DNA of 64,000 nucleotides from Gorsachius magnificus. Lineage: Eukaryota; Chordata; Aves; Pelecaniformes; Ardeidae. This document shows, one piece after another, positions 1-13,227 of the stretch. Location: NCBI GenBank assembly GCA_034008185.1, contig CM067082.1, positions 125,675,988-125,739,987 of the forward strand, given 5' to 3'. The notes below the pieces were generated by a model that did no database searches, was not told the origin of the DNA, and saw only the letters and a program-made list of their open reading frames with translations. Both the position numbers and the translations under genes were made by a program. Each line of letters begins with the position of its first letter. Positions within the stretch are counted from its first letter, which is position 1.

Positions 1-774
1 GTTGACACACCAGAAGGACGGGATGTCATCCAGAGAGACCTGGACAGGCTGGAGAGGTGGGCCTGTGTGAACCTCATGAGGTTCAACAAGGCCAAGTGCA
101 AGGTCATGCACCTGGGTCGGGGTAACCCCCAGTGTCAGTACAGGCTGGGGGAAGAAAGGATCGAGAGCAGTCCTGCCGAGAGGGACTTGGGCGTGCTGGT
201 GGATGAAAAGCTGGACATGAGCCGGCAATGTGCGCTGGCGGCCCAGAAGGCCAACCATATTTTGGGCTGCATCAGGAGAAGCGTGGCCAGCAGGTCAAGG
301 GAGGTGATTCTGCCCCTCTACTCTGCTCTGGTGAGACCTCACCTGGAGTATTGTGTCCAACTCTGGAGCCCTCAGCACAAGAAGGACATGGACCTGTTGG
401 AGCGGGTCCAGAGGAGGGCTACTAAAACGATCCGAGGGCTGGAGCACCTCTCCTATGAGGACAGGCTGAGGGAGTTGGGCTTGTTCAGCCTGGAGAAGAG
501 AAGGCTGCGGGGAGACCTGATTACGGCCTTTCAGTACCTAAAGGGGGCCTATAGGAAAGATGGGGAAAATCTTTTTAGTAGGGACAGCTGTGACAGGACA
601 AGGGGTAATGGTTTTAAACTAAAACAGGGTAGGTTTAGACTGGATATAAGGAGGAAATTCTTTACAACGAGGGTGGTGAAACACTGGAACGGGTTGCCCA
701 GAGAGGTAGTGGAGGCCCCATCCCTGGAAGCATTCAAGGCCAGGTTGGACGGGGCTCTGAGCAACCTGATCTAG
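1..774 (+). CDS. CR1 ORF2 C-terminal fragment (reverse transcriptase end)
   Basis: Open without a stop from base 1 to a TAG ending at 774, about 257 codons; the start lies outside the window. This is the segment after the catalytic palm of CR1 ORF2p, so the active-site aspartates are not visible. Family landmarks in order are a [14 protein letters not shown] block (about 58-87), [13 protein letters not shown] (about 244-282), [13 protein letters not shown] (about 334-372), [10 protein letters not shown] (about 397-426), RGDLI (about 508-522) and [10 protein letters not shown] (about 685-714). In a full element the protein nicks target DNA and reverse-transcribes its own RNA. This piece is probably not expressed usefully. 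An open frame of this length in a LINE relic points to low age. Confidence 0.93.
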   Translation, partial: VDTPEGRDVIQRDLDRLERWACVNLMRFNKAKCKVMHLGRGNPQCQYRLGEERIESSPAERDLGVLVDEKLDMSRQCALAAQKANHILGCIRRSVASRSREVILPLYSALVRPHLEYCVQLWSPQHKKDMDLLERVQRRATKTIRGLEHLSYEDRLRELGLFSLEKRRLRGDLITAFQYLKGAYRKDGENLFSRDSCDRTRGNGFKLKQGRFRLDIRRKFFTTRVVKHWNGLPREVVEAPSLEAFKARLDGALSNLI

Positions 775-870
775 TTAGCGGTGTCCCTGCTCACTGCAGG
801 GGGGTTGGGCTAGATGACCTCTAGGCGTCCCTTCCAACCCAAAACATTCTATGATTCTATGATTTCATGA
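1..870 (+). mobile_element. CR1 LINE, 3' part, young copy
   Basis: This is the 3' end of a chicken-repeat-1 (CR1) non-LTR retrotransposon, cut by the window's left edge. It holds an uninterrupted reverse-transcriptase C-terminal frame to position 774, then a short 3' UTR with the CR1 hallmark GATGACCTCTAGGCGTCCC, then CCAACC and an octamer tail (ATTCTATG repeats) at about 846-870. CR1 has no poly(A) tail; the octamer repeat marks its 3' terminus. The intact frame and clean tail suggest a fairly recent insertion. The copy at 54237 is almost the same over its last 180 bases, so both belong to one subfamily. Confidence 0.96.
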
Positions 871-3800
871 TAAATGATTGTGCATTCACCTATTATTGTC
901 ACATTGGACTACAAGCACTTCTTCCTTCCTGTAATACAGTGGACTCCATGTTAAAGTAATTTCAAGATGATATATTGTACTTTCAAAAAAAAACACCAAA
1001 AAAAGGCAGAGTGAAGGGAATCCACTTCCCACAAACTCACTCTGTGCATAGTTATTACTCTTGTCTCATTATTTTTCTGCTCACCTATGTCCTATTTCAC
1101 ACTGCAATACTTCCAGCAAAAAAAAAGTTCAAATACATACAAACCTTCTGAAAGAATAGAGAGGACCACAGCACAGACAGGAAAAAAACCAAAGGAACTG
1201 TGGCAAAAAAGCCCGAACCCAAACACAACCATATTTAAGGAGATTATGTAGTGAGAATCAGATTTTTTTTGTGTGTTTTGAACAGATATTGTGTATTTTG
1301 CTTCCTTCACATGGTCTTTGCAATCTCTTCACCATCACCTCCAGGTACTACTCTTGAGCATGTAACCTTTGCTGGCACCTCCCACTGTGAATCTTTACTG
1401 GTAGGGTCATTGAACCTGTGGTATATGTTGGCATGGGCACGCAGAGCTGTTTTCATTCCTTCCCTGTGGTTTCCTTTTCCACAGTAGGCTACCCAATATT
1501 CCAAGGCACAGTCTGAACCAGTATAAACTTCCTGCTAAATGACTGTGGTTCCAGTCCCCAGCCCCACCTTGGGCACCAGGGACTGACCACAGTCTCTTGA
1601 GTACAGAAGTATCAACATGCTACTGCAGTTGCTGAGTAAAATGATTAATGCAGCGTAATACCTGTATTTGCTAGCACAGTATGTTCTTAACCATTTTCTT
1701 AGGCTTTTTGGAATCTGTAGCTAGCGCCGCCATAAACAAATAGAATAAAAGCACAAACCCAGGAAAGTTTCTTCTCAAAACACTTTTTTGGCCGTAACAT
1801 AAACTCTACCATATCGCCGTATGCCATTAAAACGAGTAATCTAGTTGAAAGTAATATAATTTGAAAAGTATCCTTAAAAGTGAAATTATTGAAATTTTGT
1901 TACATTTATATTTTATAAATATATGTGTAATTTTATATTCATGCTAATTTTAATACTTCTTATTTTATTTTACTATTAAAAAATGCCACAAACACACACA
2001 ATTCAGTCAAAAGCTGCAGAAGCATTGGGGTCTGCTATCATAAAACAATCAAGTTAAAAAGGAAGAGCAACTAAGGAAAAGGTAACATCAACTTTATTTG
2101 AAGCCTATATTTGAACTTTACATATATATATATGTGTATATATATATAAAGAGAGGTGGATTAAGAAACCGACACTGTAAGGCCATGCCAAGAGCTGCAA
2201 AACAAAGAACCATTTAATCATGCTAGAACAGCATATCTCATACATCGTTCCTGTTAATGGTTGGTATGGAAAGCTAAAGAAGAATGGCTCAAGTAGAATC
2301 ATTATTCCTAAATCTGAGAAGAGCTTAAAATTACACCTCGGGGAGCTAAGCTGCTTCACGCTGCGCCTAAGCTGCGCATCTCCTCTCCCAGCAGCTCTCG
2401 CCAGCCCTCCCAAGCAGGGTGCAGACCGTAACAGATCGGCTGTCACAGTCCTGTCCCCGGAGAAAAGGAAGAGCTCCCTGCTCCTGTTTTATGAAGGGAG
2501 GTGAGACATTGGCTGAAGTCACCCCGAGTACGTGTGGTGTGAGCCTTAATGACAGTCATATGAGATATGCCCAGCGATAGCCCCGGCTGCCTTCATAAAC
2601 CAGTAGGTATTATCAGAGCCCCTAAGAAGCAAGTGTGAGCGCCGTGTAACAAGCAGGAGCCGTGTAAGCAGTGAGCGCAAGGAATTATTTCTTCAGGGAT
2701 GAATATGAATCCTACATCCCACACTTGGCTAGTAAAACATAATCCTGTATTTAATACAATTAAGCCAATTAACACCATATGAACACTATTTTAAAACTTG
2801 TCGAGTTGGGTAGCCTCGTGCCTTGGGAACAGCCTTCATTCAGCAATGATAAAACCACTCTTACATTAGGCAGAACTCTTACAGCACAGGAGCACCACTT
2901 GAGATCAAAAAATAGCCCATGATAACTGATGTTGACAACTCCCAGTAGCAACCTTCCCAGCCATTTCAGTGACCACTCTTGCAGCCTGTGAAAGACAGAG
3001 CCACCAATATGAAGCTAATAGTCTTTAGCTAGCTTCAATCTAAGTAAAGAAAACCATCTGGCAAGAAATCTCAGTTGTTTAAACTGCCTTGCTGAGTCTG
3101 CACTACTGGAGAAACCTCTGCTCCCCCACTGACACACTGATTTCCCTGTTGTCCCCTCATTTCTGCCATTCCCTGCTGGATGAGTCGGCTCAGTACGGAG
3201 CAGGAACAGTCACGTAAGGACAGAGCAGTGGAAGTCATGCTCTTGGTCTTTCTAAGACTCTGGTTGGGGTCGTCTCCCAGTACTTTCTTGCTTACAGGCT
3301 GGCTTCATGTCACCAGCACACATGGTAAAACAGGGGAATAACTGAAATAATTTCTTCCTCTGTGATTTATACAGGGCACATGGTAGAAGCCCTTCCCATA
3401 AGTGAGCTGGAGAAGAAGGGACAGAGCACGAGAATTTCCCTGAATTTATTAAGACAGGGCAACGGAAAAGGACTACAAACTGCTAGCATAAGGCTGATGG
3501 TTCTAATGAACCACTGCACTATGGTAGACTTTGCAGTTTGGGTAAACTGGACTGAAATAAACTGTCTGCCAACTGTTTATCTATACTGATGTGATAGTTC
3601 AGCATCTTAAAAGAGCAATAAGTTTTAAGTCTTCAGCCTAAAGATGTAAATAAGGATTGCAAGTAAATACCTATTGCTTTCACTTGAAATTCCCACAGAT
3701 TTTGCTCACATCTTTTGGCCAACTTCAGCTGACTGTTAGCTGTTACCAGACTACTCACCGGTACAACTCTTCTCTGAGCCCAATTGCCATTTCACACTAT

Positions 3801-4296
3801 TTTGCTGATCTATGATTCTACTGTGAAAAGCTTATCTTCATAAAGCAGAAGATTTCTTTGGAGAGAAAAACTTAAATGGGTGAAGTCATTCGTTTAACCC
3901 CATCTCATGTAAAAATGAGGTGGGCCTTCAGTCAAACAGATGCACGAAGATCTGCAATTTTTTTATAGTATTTACAGAGATAAAAGGCATTTGAAAGAAA
4001 ATCCGTGCCTCTTAGGTTAGTTCTCAACCTTTCTCCTGCCCCCTTTGACCCATGATCTCAGCAGACAGTCCTGCTTAGAGTCAGTCTGCCCATGCTTTGA
4101 GGGTATGACCGTCCCCTGAAAGTAACTCAACCCTGCACGTTAAGAAAAGGAGGACTGGCGTACACCACATGGCCAAGCCTCTTTTCTGCTCTCCCTCTCT
4201 CTGCAGGGACAGAGCAGAGCAATGGCAGTGACAAATCTACTGGCAAATGCCGTATTTATACACACTGAGAGTTCAACCTCCCTCATATGGACATTT
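871..4296. other. Noncoding stretch, probable HDAC9 intron
   Basis: AT-rich sequence with no coding or RNA gene I can recognise. Frames longer than 60 codons (for example at 2105-2446 minus and 2220-2504 plus) have no domain or homology I recognise and overlap each other on opposite strands, as chance frames do. Positions 1800-1990 are very AT-rich. A short dinucleotide repeat is listed separately. If the HDAC9 reading at 38396 is right, this is deep intron. Confidence 0.6.
2121..2149. repeat. AT/GT microsatellite
   Basis: Alternating purine-pyrimidine run: (AT)n, a short GTGT interruption, then (AT)n again. Likely length-variable between individuals. Confidence 0.9.
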
Positions 4297-4488
4297 CATA
4301 GAATCATAGAATCCTAGGTTGGAAGGGACCTCAAGGATCATCTAGTCCAATTTTTCTAGGTAAGAGCACAGTCTAGACAGGATGGGCCAGCACCCTGTCC
4401 AGCTGAGTCTTAAAAGTGTCCAATGTGGCAGAGTCAACCACTTCCCTGGGGAGATTATTCCAATTTTGCAACCTCTGTCTTCTCTTGA
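4297..4488 (-). mobile_element. CR1 LINE 3' fragment
   Basis: Reverse complement of a CR1 3' end. The low-coordinate end has the tail complement (CATAGAATCATAGAATC), followed by GGTTGGAAGGGACCTCAAGG and ATCATCTAGTCCAA, which are the conserved CR1 3' UTR words. The next ~100 bases (GTCCAATGTGGCAGAGTC, CCACTTCCCTGGGGAG) are the end of ORF2, degraded. The internal sequence differs from the copies at 1, 6175 and 59261, so it is a different CR1 subfamily and 5'-truncated. Confidence 0.93.
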
Positions 4489-6174
4489 CGTATATATTTG
4501 TGCATATACAAACTAAAAACTGATTGAAAACACTGGAAATTTCCCTGCTACTACATCTTAATACTTGGATTGATAAGAATTCATGGTCTCTGGAAACAAT
4601 CTTACGAAATGTCTGTCTGGGTTTTAAACCGCACCTTTCAATTACCAGTTTAATCTACTGATGTGATACCTCAGCAGTTTTTGTGACTATTGCATAATTT
4701 GTTAGTCAGAAATGCCACAATGCAGTGTTATATATACACAAGTCTGCTCTAATGCCTGGTTCCCTTCTGAAAACCACCATATGATTTGCTTTTCAGATCG
4801 TATTAATTAATCCCTCATTGGATTAAACTGCTATGGTTTGTTATTTGTTATGCTGTTAGCAAACAGCTGGGTTTTACTAACTTCAGCGTAGTTTGTGTGC
4901 AACTTAATATCATCTCCATTACGAAACCCTTTTAAAGCTTAAAAACTGGTCTGTAATCTGAACGTCCTGTTGCATGGCATGTTTAATTTATAAGCACTTT
5001 CATCTGCAGACAGTATTTTCCCACCACATTTTTGTTTGCAGTACTGATGGCAAACTACAGATAACAGAGCAGGCAGCTCTACTGTGAGAGTAAAGATACA
5101 GAGCAGGTATCATTTGCTCAGACAGGTATGCAAAAGACCGTAGAAGCTATGTACAATTCAGTACAGAACAGCTCTTTGTGGGTAAATGATGAAAGATACG
5201 ATTTCTTCCAGTGAGGAGTAAGTATGCACAACAAATAGCTGTTTAATTTAAGAATATACCACAAAACTGGGAGAGTTATGTGGCTGTTCCCTGCACTTCT
5301 CTCACTGACCATTTCAGTGGTGTTTCTATAAATATTGCACATAAGCAGCTATAAAGACAAAGATTTAAAAATAGGTCATAGGCATTAGGAGCAGATAATA
5401 CTGTACAGGTGGGAAACAATGATTTCTGGCACAAGTACAGATTACGTCTATGTTCAACATGTGGGCAGTCTCCATCAGTACAAATCAGCTGCCATCGGTG
5501 CTGAATGAAGTCGTGTCACTGCGGAGCACACCATGAATTTTTGACACAGCTCTATTGCCTTCTGTAAGATATTTCTGTATCTCAAGGGAGTAAAAAGTCA
5601 GAAAAGGAAAACATTTTTAATGTGGGTTGTGTGAATAGTCCTGTCATGTGTGCCTATTATAAAATAAGATTGCATATTCCTGATCATTGCTGGTACTGGG
5701 TGAGACACTACAGAGAATTACACAGAAAACAGAGACTTGCCATTCCTAGAAAACACACTCACAGCTAGGACAATTGAGGTATAAAAATGCCTCTAAGGCT
5801 AATTTCCCCAAGGAAACCTTGTTTATCAATGGCAAAGAGCACAGCATGGTTGGTTGCCCTTGAGAACCCCAGCTGCACAGCTATTCCTCATCTGTCTGGA
5901 GCGGGATGGGCGCCAGGGACAGATTATGGCCACCTCACTATCCACCAAAGAATCCTAACAGCGTCCCTAAAACGCACAAAATAAGAACTATCCTGGCTGT
6001 CTGCCTCCCCCCGAGATGCACATTTTGGGCACATTGCTCTTCTGTGCTTGTCTTGCCAGTTCTCTTTAAAGGAAACATAAGAAAGGAGAGCAGGGCCCCA
6101 GATCAACACGAAGAAAGCACTCACATACTTGCCACCCTTCTTACAGGTGACACTTTCTGTAATACTTTAATAAA
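4489..6174. other. Noncoding stretch
   Basis: Nothing recognisable on either strand. Small unsupported frames occur (5118-5342 minus, 5787-5984 plus, 5906-6178 plus). None has a domain, and they overlap out of frame. Confidence 0.55.
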
Positions 6175-6537
6175 ATAGAATCATAGAATCACAGAATCGT
6201 TTAGGTTGGAAAAGACCTTTAAGACCATCAAGTCCAACCATTAACCTAATGCTACCATCCCACCACTAAACCATGTCCCTAAGCACCTCGTCTACCCGTC
6301 TTTTAAATACCTCCAGGGATGAGGACTCAACCACTTCCCTGGGCAGCCCATTCCAATGCTTGACAACCCTTTCGGTGAAAAAATTTTTCCTAATGTCCAA
6401 CCTAAACCTGCCCTGGTGCAACTTGAGGCCATTTCCCCTTGTCCTATCGCCTGTTACCTGGGAGAAGAGACCAACACCCACCTCACTACACTCTCTTTTC
6501 AGGTAGTTGTAGAGGGCAATAAGGTCTCCCCTTCATA
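6175..6537 (-). mobile_element. CR1 LINE 3' fragment
   Basis: Minus-strand CR1 3' end of about 360 bases. The tail complement (ATAGAATCATAGAATCACAG) is at 6175, then GGTTGGAAAAGACCTTTAAG and ATCAAGTCCAACC of the 3' UTR, then ORF2 C-terminal coding up to about 6537, where similarity to CR1 stops. It is the same subfamily as the copy at 59261; the two match closely from the tail into the WNGLPREV region. Confidence 0.95.
6266..6535 (-). pseudogene. CR1 ORF2 C-terminal remnant
   Basis: About 90 codons remain open on the minus strand. They read [12 protein letters not shown] near the high end, then [34 protein letters not shown] and [16 protein letters not shown] before the stop at 6266. This is the same part of the CR1 protein as residues about 165-235 of the copy at window start. 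It is 5'-truncated, so non-functional. Confidence 0.93.
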
Positions 6538-9500
6538 CTGTCTTATAAATAAATATATTTATTATCATGGAAATGATGACATATATGAAACCCTTGCTTC
6601 CCTCGGTCATATAGTTTCAAAATAGCAGCTTCTCCTTTGCAGCTAGCAACTTATTCCTCATTCCTTCTGCTTTTGCTTTCTGACCTGCCCACAAGGCAGA
6701 AAGAAAGGGAGAAGAGTAGAAAACCTGTACAAACAGCACTCACCACCACTATGATGTCCAGTGTGAGCATCCATAGATGGATTTACAGAGGAGAAACTGC
6801 AGCTCAGATTAGGACTTAAAGTATAACTTAATTCCCCTCTGGTTTTTGTCAGGAGGAAAATACAGAAAGAATATGCAGAACATCAGGAAATCAGTATTTT
6901 GTGGAAAACTAAATCTCACACAGACTTCTAATTTACAGCCCAAATTGTTAACGGACACTTGAAATCAGTTCAAGATTGATTTGTTATACCTAAAGATTCC
7001 TACGCATTCACAGAAAGGTCCGCGTTAGACACATCTCTCGAAGGAGTAGAAGGATGCCCCACACAGTTTTCAGCCACTGGCGAGGATGCCACAGTCACCT
7101 TCTTCAGCAGGAAACCATGCAAGGGAATGCAGAAACCATAAATATTACCAGAGATCAACTGCCCATTGAAAACTATTGCAGAGACAATCTATTCCTTCAG
7201 AAATGCTTGTTCATTCATACAGAATCCAAATGATGTGCCTTAAAAGTGTCTTCCTCAATAGAATTCTTAGACATCTGTAATAATTCCATTTAGTGCAATA
7301 TATTGGCTTTTTTAGCTATTGCTACTAAGTACTCAACTCTGCTAATCGTCTTAACGTTTTATTTTGTAATAAGTGAGCTGGTCTATAGATTTTAAGAGAA
7401 AACGTTAATCAACTGCATAGATGTATACTTAAATAGAATACGGTTATTAAATTAGATTTTAAATTGGCACTAACTTCAAGTAGACACTCAAGAATAGGAA
7501 AAAGTAGTTTTATGGTTGTTAGTCTACATCAAACATTGAATCACAAACTCTTGTTTTTTCCAAAGGGCTTTTTCCTCTCATCCGTTCTCCAGCGCCCCAC
7601 CACATTCCCTGCACTCAGCTTCTAATTCTTAGTTCCTAGCCGTCAACACAAGCTCAGCGTTCGAGTTTATCCTATCAGGTTTTTCTCTTTCCTACCCAGG
7701 GAAAGCAGGAAGAGTAACTGAGCACAGGAATGACAGATGTCCTCTCGGTTACTTGGATCCAGGTTCAGATTCAGCCTACAGCAGCCAAGAACTAAAACAG
7801 CTGAGCTCTGAAATGGAACACATTCACTGCAGATGAAATCTTCAGCTTATCTACACAGCTCTACAACTTTTATCACACAGAAACTGTGGTTTTACCAAAG
7901 GCTTTCTATTTTCCAGATGTTTACAAAAATAAGTAAATAAAATGCATTTTTCTAATATGACAGTACCTTTCCCCGCTGTGACAAATTCCAAAACTTTTCC
8001 TTCTGAATACATACACGCCACGTGCTCTTAAAAGATCAGCAGAAATTCTAATGTGAGCACTGTATACGAGCCACAGCAGCAAAGCAGGTAAGTGACAGGC
8101 ACAAGACTTGCTGGGCATGCCTTGTTGCAAGCTCAACCTGTAGTTGAGCAGCTGTAAAACAGTCATTCAGCCTCAGGAACCCAATGCCCATGACATGCAA
8201 AATGCCACTGACCCAGCAGGCCTGACAATAGACTTCGTGTGTTGCTTTTTTTTGGTTTTGTTACATAGATCTGAAATTTTTCAGAAACCCAAACAAAACT
8301 CATCATCTCTGAAAAGCTACTCACCCTCAAAAACTTCAGCTGGAAAGGTAAAATCTGGTAAGATCTACCACTACCAGTCTTGTCTACTATAGGCAAAGCA
8401 GCACAGGCCACACATCCATGAAAACTGAATTTAGAAATCGGGGAGGGGGGAGAATTCTGACCACACTGAAGTGAATATAAAATCTCACATGTACTTCAAC
8501 AAGGCTGAATGTTACACACGCTTTTAAGAACTCAGTGATTTTCCGGATTTATCTTGTTATCCATGGCCCCCACTTCTTTGGATTGAAGTCAAGTACAAAG
8601 TTTTCCTTAACTTCTACTTCAACAGTCAAATGGAGGAATCAATTCAAAATTCAGGATGGAAGGTGATTTGCTACTGAGACAGAGCTCCATGAGGTATGAG
8701 TAATTACTTCATACAATTACAAGTCTTAAAATTTCCAGTGCACTTGTATTGAAGTGGAATGCAAATAAGACCTTTTTTTTTTTCTCTTCTTTTTTAAATA
8801 AGACAGGAGACTTTCTAATTTTTTAATTTTTTTTAGTCTCCTGAATTAAAAGAAAAAGGTAAAATGTTAAAGCCCTGGAAAACCTTTATAGGTTTGTTTA
8901 TTCTTCTCCTGCCAATGTAATATCACCAGCCTCTAGTAGCTGCTTCTCATAATTTATTTAGCTCCATGCTCATCTTTGGTTTGTACTATTCCTGAATGGT
9001 GGGAGCGAGCTACTGTAAATGAGTCTTTCACTAAGCAGATGATCTGAATTCAAGAAATAGAGTACATGAACTTGGAAGGCTCAGAATAACTGAGCAGAGA
9101 ACATAATTCAGATGTCACAGAGATTTCAGTTTGGCATGGATGCAGTTTAAGAAACTCACACTTCATCGAATTCAGTGAAAACCCTCCACTGGGGGAAATG
9201 AACTGTGTAGTAGAGTGAGATGAGAACACCCAAGAAGTATATCTGAGGGTTTTTTTCAGAATTTGATAATTTTTTTATGGAGGTAGATGTGCTTAATCTA
9301 GATGAAAATCTGATTTGCATGATACCTGAAAGTCTCTTGAAATATACATTAATTTATTCCTTTGGGCAAATCTTTTACATTGGTTAAAAAAAAAAAAATC
9401 TTGTGCGATACGGAGAAATACAATCCAATATATTTAAACAGAGATCTAGTGAAAACCAGAATTTGGGAGCATTCCTTTACTCTTCAGTACAGTAAAATCT

Positions 9501-10251
9501 ACTGAAGATTACTGTTTTAGTTGAAATGAGTAAGCGTCTTCTATGGACAAAATTTATGGAGAGGAGTTTCCCCACCAAGGAGACACACAATATTAGTTTC
9601 CCTTTATGATACTATGCTTGGAATACACTACCAAAATTTGTCCTAAGCAAAACTATTTTAAATGTAGTCATATTAACCTGTTTTAATAGAAATTCTAAGT
9701 GTTTTACCTTTCCTTGATCTTGGCTTATTCTTCCCTGGAGTGAAACCTTACCTTATTCGGTTACTGAATACACAGAAAATTTACTGCATATTTATCATGT
9801 GTCTGAACTAATGACATCAGTGAATATCTAGTTGCCTAAAGCCAGATGACAGGGTAGCTCCGCTGACTGAAATGGAAACTTTGCCAATCTGTTCCACCTT
9901 TAACATTTTGCTAGATAAAGCAAAACAAACTGGAATACACAATCCCTTCACTTTCCAGCACTATTAAATGGATTGTGAAACCATTAGTGGTGGTTTCATT
10001 TGTATGAAACAAATTCAAAGCTTGAGTGCTACAGTCCTCTTTTTCACTTTGACTATATGCCAGCCATTCCTCTGCTTTCTGAATCAAGAGTTCTCCTTAT
10101 TCTTTGGACCTTCTGGGATATAGTGACCAAGGAAAGTAAACCTCTTTCCTTGTCTTCCATATCTACATTTACCACCAGCAAACGCCATTAAATCATAAGA
10201 AATTACTTCTGCCACGTTCTTAAGAAAGCTAGATGACAGTCCAACACCAAA

Positions 10252-10271
10252 ATACTTAGTACACTAAGTAT
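10252..10271. repeat. 20-bp near-perfect palindrome
   Basis: ATACTTAGT and its reverse complement ACTAAGTAT are separated by two bases (AC). No flanking target duplication or element is visible. Confidence 0.85.
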
Positions 10272-12242
10272 GAATGCCACTTGAAGCTAAAGGAGCTTGT
10301 TTAATCTCACTCTTGATATGAAAAGGGACAGAGTTCCCCAGAGTCTCAAACTTGGAGATGCTTTCAAGGGGATTTTGAAAAGCCACAAACCCAGCCACAG
10401 TGGGATAGATAGTTCCACTAGTTCTCTGCACATACTGTCTATGCTTTCTGAGCAGGATACTTCATTGTCTCCTCAAGTCTACTGCCTATGGGCAGTAAAT
10501 AACTGTGCATGTAGATGGGATAGGCAGACTGATTGCTAAAATGGGGATTGCATAAATAAAGTGGCTAGGATGAGGACTGCATCCTTTCAGTCTCATGGAG
10601 GCATATCCCAGCCATTTCATTCTTCAGGAATTTGGCCTTGTAAGAGCGCATCTCCTGAGATGATAAAATCCAGTGCATAGAGAAATGTAGTGAAGTTTCG
10701 CACTTCTTGATGATTCTAGATATTCTAGCAATGACAAAATATGCCAGCTACTCCTTTAATTCCTTTCCCTTTTCCTTTTATTGAGAGCTCAATAGTTACT
10801 TCACTCCACTGTCACATTACTGCTTGAAGACCTATGCTAGTTGAGAGGTGCAAGGAACATGCTATTCCCCGTGCTCTCTGCCAGCCTCCCTGTCAAGAAG
10901 TCCGGCTGAGCCAGTCTGCAGAAGGTAAATCACCACACTCATTCAATCCTTTTATGTCAATTATTTTTATGTCAAATTCTTTTAACTCAAATTTTTGGGT
11001 GGCAACTGCAGGTTCTGGATTTTCTTCCAAGGGCAAGAAAAGTAATTTCACAGAAATTATTAACAAGGACAATGTCTTTTGATTGGCATTGACAACCAGG
11101 TTAAATTCAAACTGGTGCTCTAGAGATGAAGATCTCAAGATGATTACCAATCCCCTGAGCTAACCATGCATTCCTCTAAAATGAACTTGCTAATTCTGCC
11201 TACAACTCATTTTCATTGCTCACTTCACTGTTTTCAGCAGAGTGTTTTAAGTTGTAAGCAACTTCTTCTACAGAAATTCTTCCTGGATGTCTTATTGACT
11301 AGACAGCTCACCTGTACAAATTCAATCCAAGTCTTTGCATTAGCTATGATCTTAAATTGCTGACTGGCAGAGATCCCATTGCTTTCCTTTGAGAGTGCCA
11401 TATGCAGGGTACCTCTTTAAGTTCTATTTAGCCTCCTTTCTTTTAAGCTATGTAGGCCATTCATATCCTTTATACTACAAATAGAACAGATACAGTTAAT
11501 TGAAGGCATCCCTGCTGCTGAATTTAGCCTGCCAGTCTGGTAGTCTGAAACTTCAGAGGAAGTTCCTATAACACAGAATGAAAGGCTACTTTAATTTCCT
11601 CTGACCCCGTTACAGACCAAAACTTTTTGATAGAAAGGATTTTTTTTGATACAATAGGAAGAAGTAGTTTTGTCCTTCCAGCAATATGCTTCTAGCGCTC
11701 ACGTCAAGCAGAAGCTGCATATGCTACCGGTATACAACCACCAGCATACAGGAATCCTGTCAGGATAGAAAAAACGTGTTAGGAAAAGTTTGATTCTCCA
11801 AAGTAAGATTTTTAACTCAGTCGCAGAAACACAGAGAAAATAAAGTAGAGTTTGGGGAAGGTTTTAAAAACATTTAGTCACTTAAGAAAGACCTTAGATG
11901 CGCAGTGTCTGGTGTCCACAGCTATTGGCCATCCAGGTGCTTTGGAGAATCCTAAGGCCCTTCTTGCACAAGTTCCTTCATGCCTAAACAATTTTGAAAT
12001 GTGGATCCTAAGTAATGGAGAAACTGCAGAATTTAAGTGCTATTTTACCTCGGTAAGCTCATCTCTCCACTTGCCTACACATCTACAGGAGGAATTCCTA
12101 CAGCCTTCCATTTCCATAGGGACTGTTAAAAGGTGGGATAGGTACAGTTCTTCTGTGGGTGCTCAGATTGCAGTGGAAACATGCAAGTGCAACCCTGGTT
12201 CTGAAAATGGAAAAATGTCAGCTCTTTCTTTGCTACCGCTTC

Positions 12243-12278
12243 ATTTATGCGTATAACATTATTTATGCATATAACATT
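12243..12278. repeat. 18-bp tandem duplication
   Basis: ATTTATGCGTATAACATT is followed directly by ATTTATGCATATAACATT, one mismatch in 18. It looks like a local slippage or duplication event. Confidence 0.9.
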
Positions 12279-13227
12279 ATTTACCAGATTAAACTATACT
12301 AGCATATACGATTTATTCTTTCTTGAGGGAACAGGAGTTACTGCTAGTGAACCTGCTAGCACACATAACTGATCAAATAACATAAAGTTGCAGAAGCAGA
12401 AGAAATGTACCTTATGAAGCTTGATACTAGTTCTCTTGCAAAGTGTACTTTAATACTACTTTTAAGTACTTCAATACGTCTTTAAGTAGGAGGGCATTGA
12501 GAAGCCTGTAATTTTGATAACACTGTTTCCATTTTAAACTCTACCCTATTTAGAATTTCCATTGCTGTAATGTTTTGCTCTTAAATAAGACTGAGTTTGG
12601 AGGTCTTGACCTCATTTTCTCAATTGCTTTTGCTAATTTAACAGAAAAGGTTTTGAGGTTGGGACTGGAAATACCTAGCTGTTTTATGATTCTGGATTAT
12701 TTTCTTTTGCTCCTACCATTTAATATGGTCGTGTTTCCAGGTCATTAAACTGTAAAGTGCAGCGGTGGCTTTCAGTAATTGGGGGATACTATGGGACAAA
12801 TTATAAATGACCAAGTTGTTTCATTTAGAAATACACTTTGTCTGAACGACCATTAATTACTTCCCACAGAAATTTCCTAAGAATTATATACATACAACAT
12901 CTGTATGGGGGAGTCTGAGCAAGGTTGATGCATTTGAGGTGATTTATTGAAGCAGACCTCAAAAAGGTTTTATGCTAAACACTGCGGGGTCTTTTCCAAT
13001 GCAAGCTTGCCTCTGCAGTGGCGAGTGGTGGAAATTTTTGAGGAGAGAAAGGAAAACCAACTACCTAAGGCCCATCACAAGCAAACAACAGCAGAGCAGT
13101 CCCTATACACTACGCTTTTTCCCTCTTGGTACCATACAAAGTTGGGTCCTGGTTCAAGGACTTAAGAAAAATAAAGTCTCTAGTCAGCTATCTCCCTCCA
13201 GCCACCAGTGTGCAGAGGAGGGGTTCT

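Larger units (their letters stand above)
6538..13227. other. Noncoding stretch, probable HDAC9 intron
   Basis: AT-rich DNA without a recognisable exon, RNA gene or interspersed repeat. Short A or T runs occur near 8777 and 9385. The longest frame (134 codons on plus, ending 12256) starts at TTG, not ATG, and shows no domain; I treat it as chance. A short palindrome at 10252 and a tandem duplication at 12243 are listed separately. Confidence 0.55.

Noticed and set aside
11852..12256. 134-codon plus frame
   Set aside because: Begins at TTG rather than ATG, contains an 18-base duplication near its end and no known motif. Likely a chance frame.
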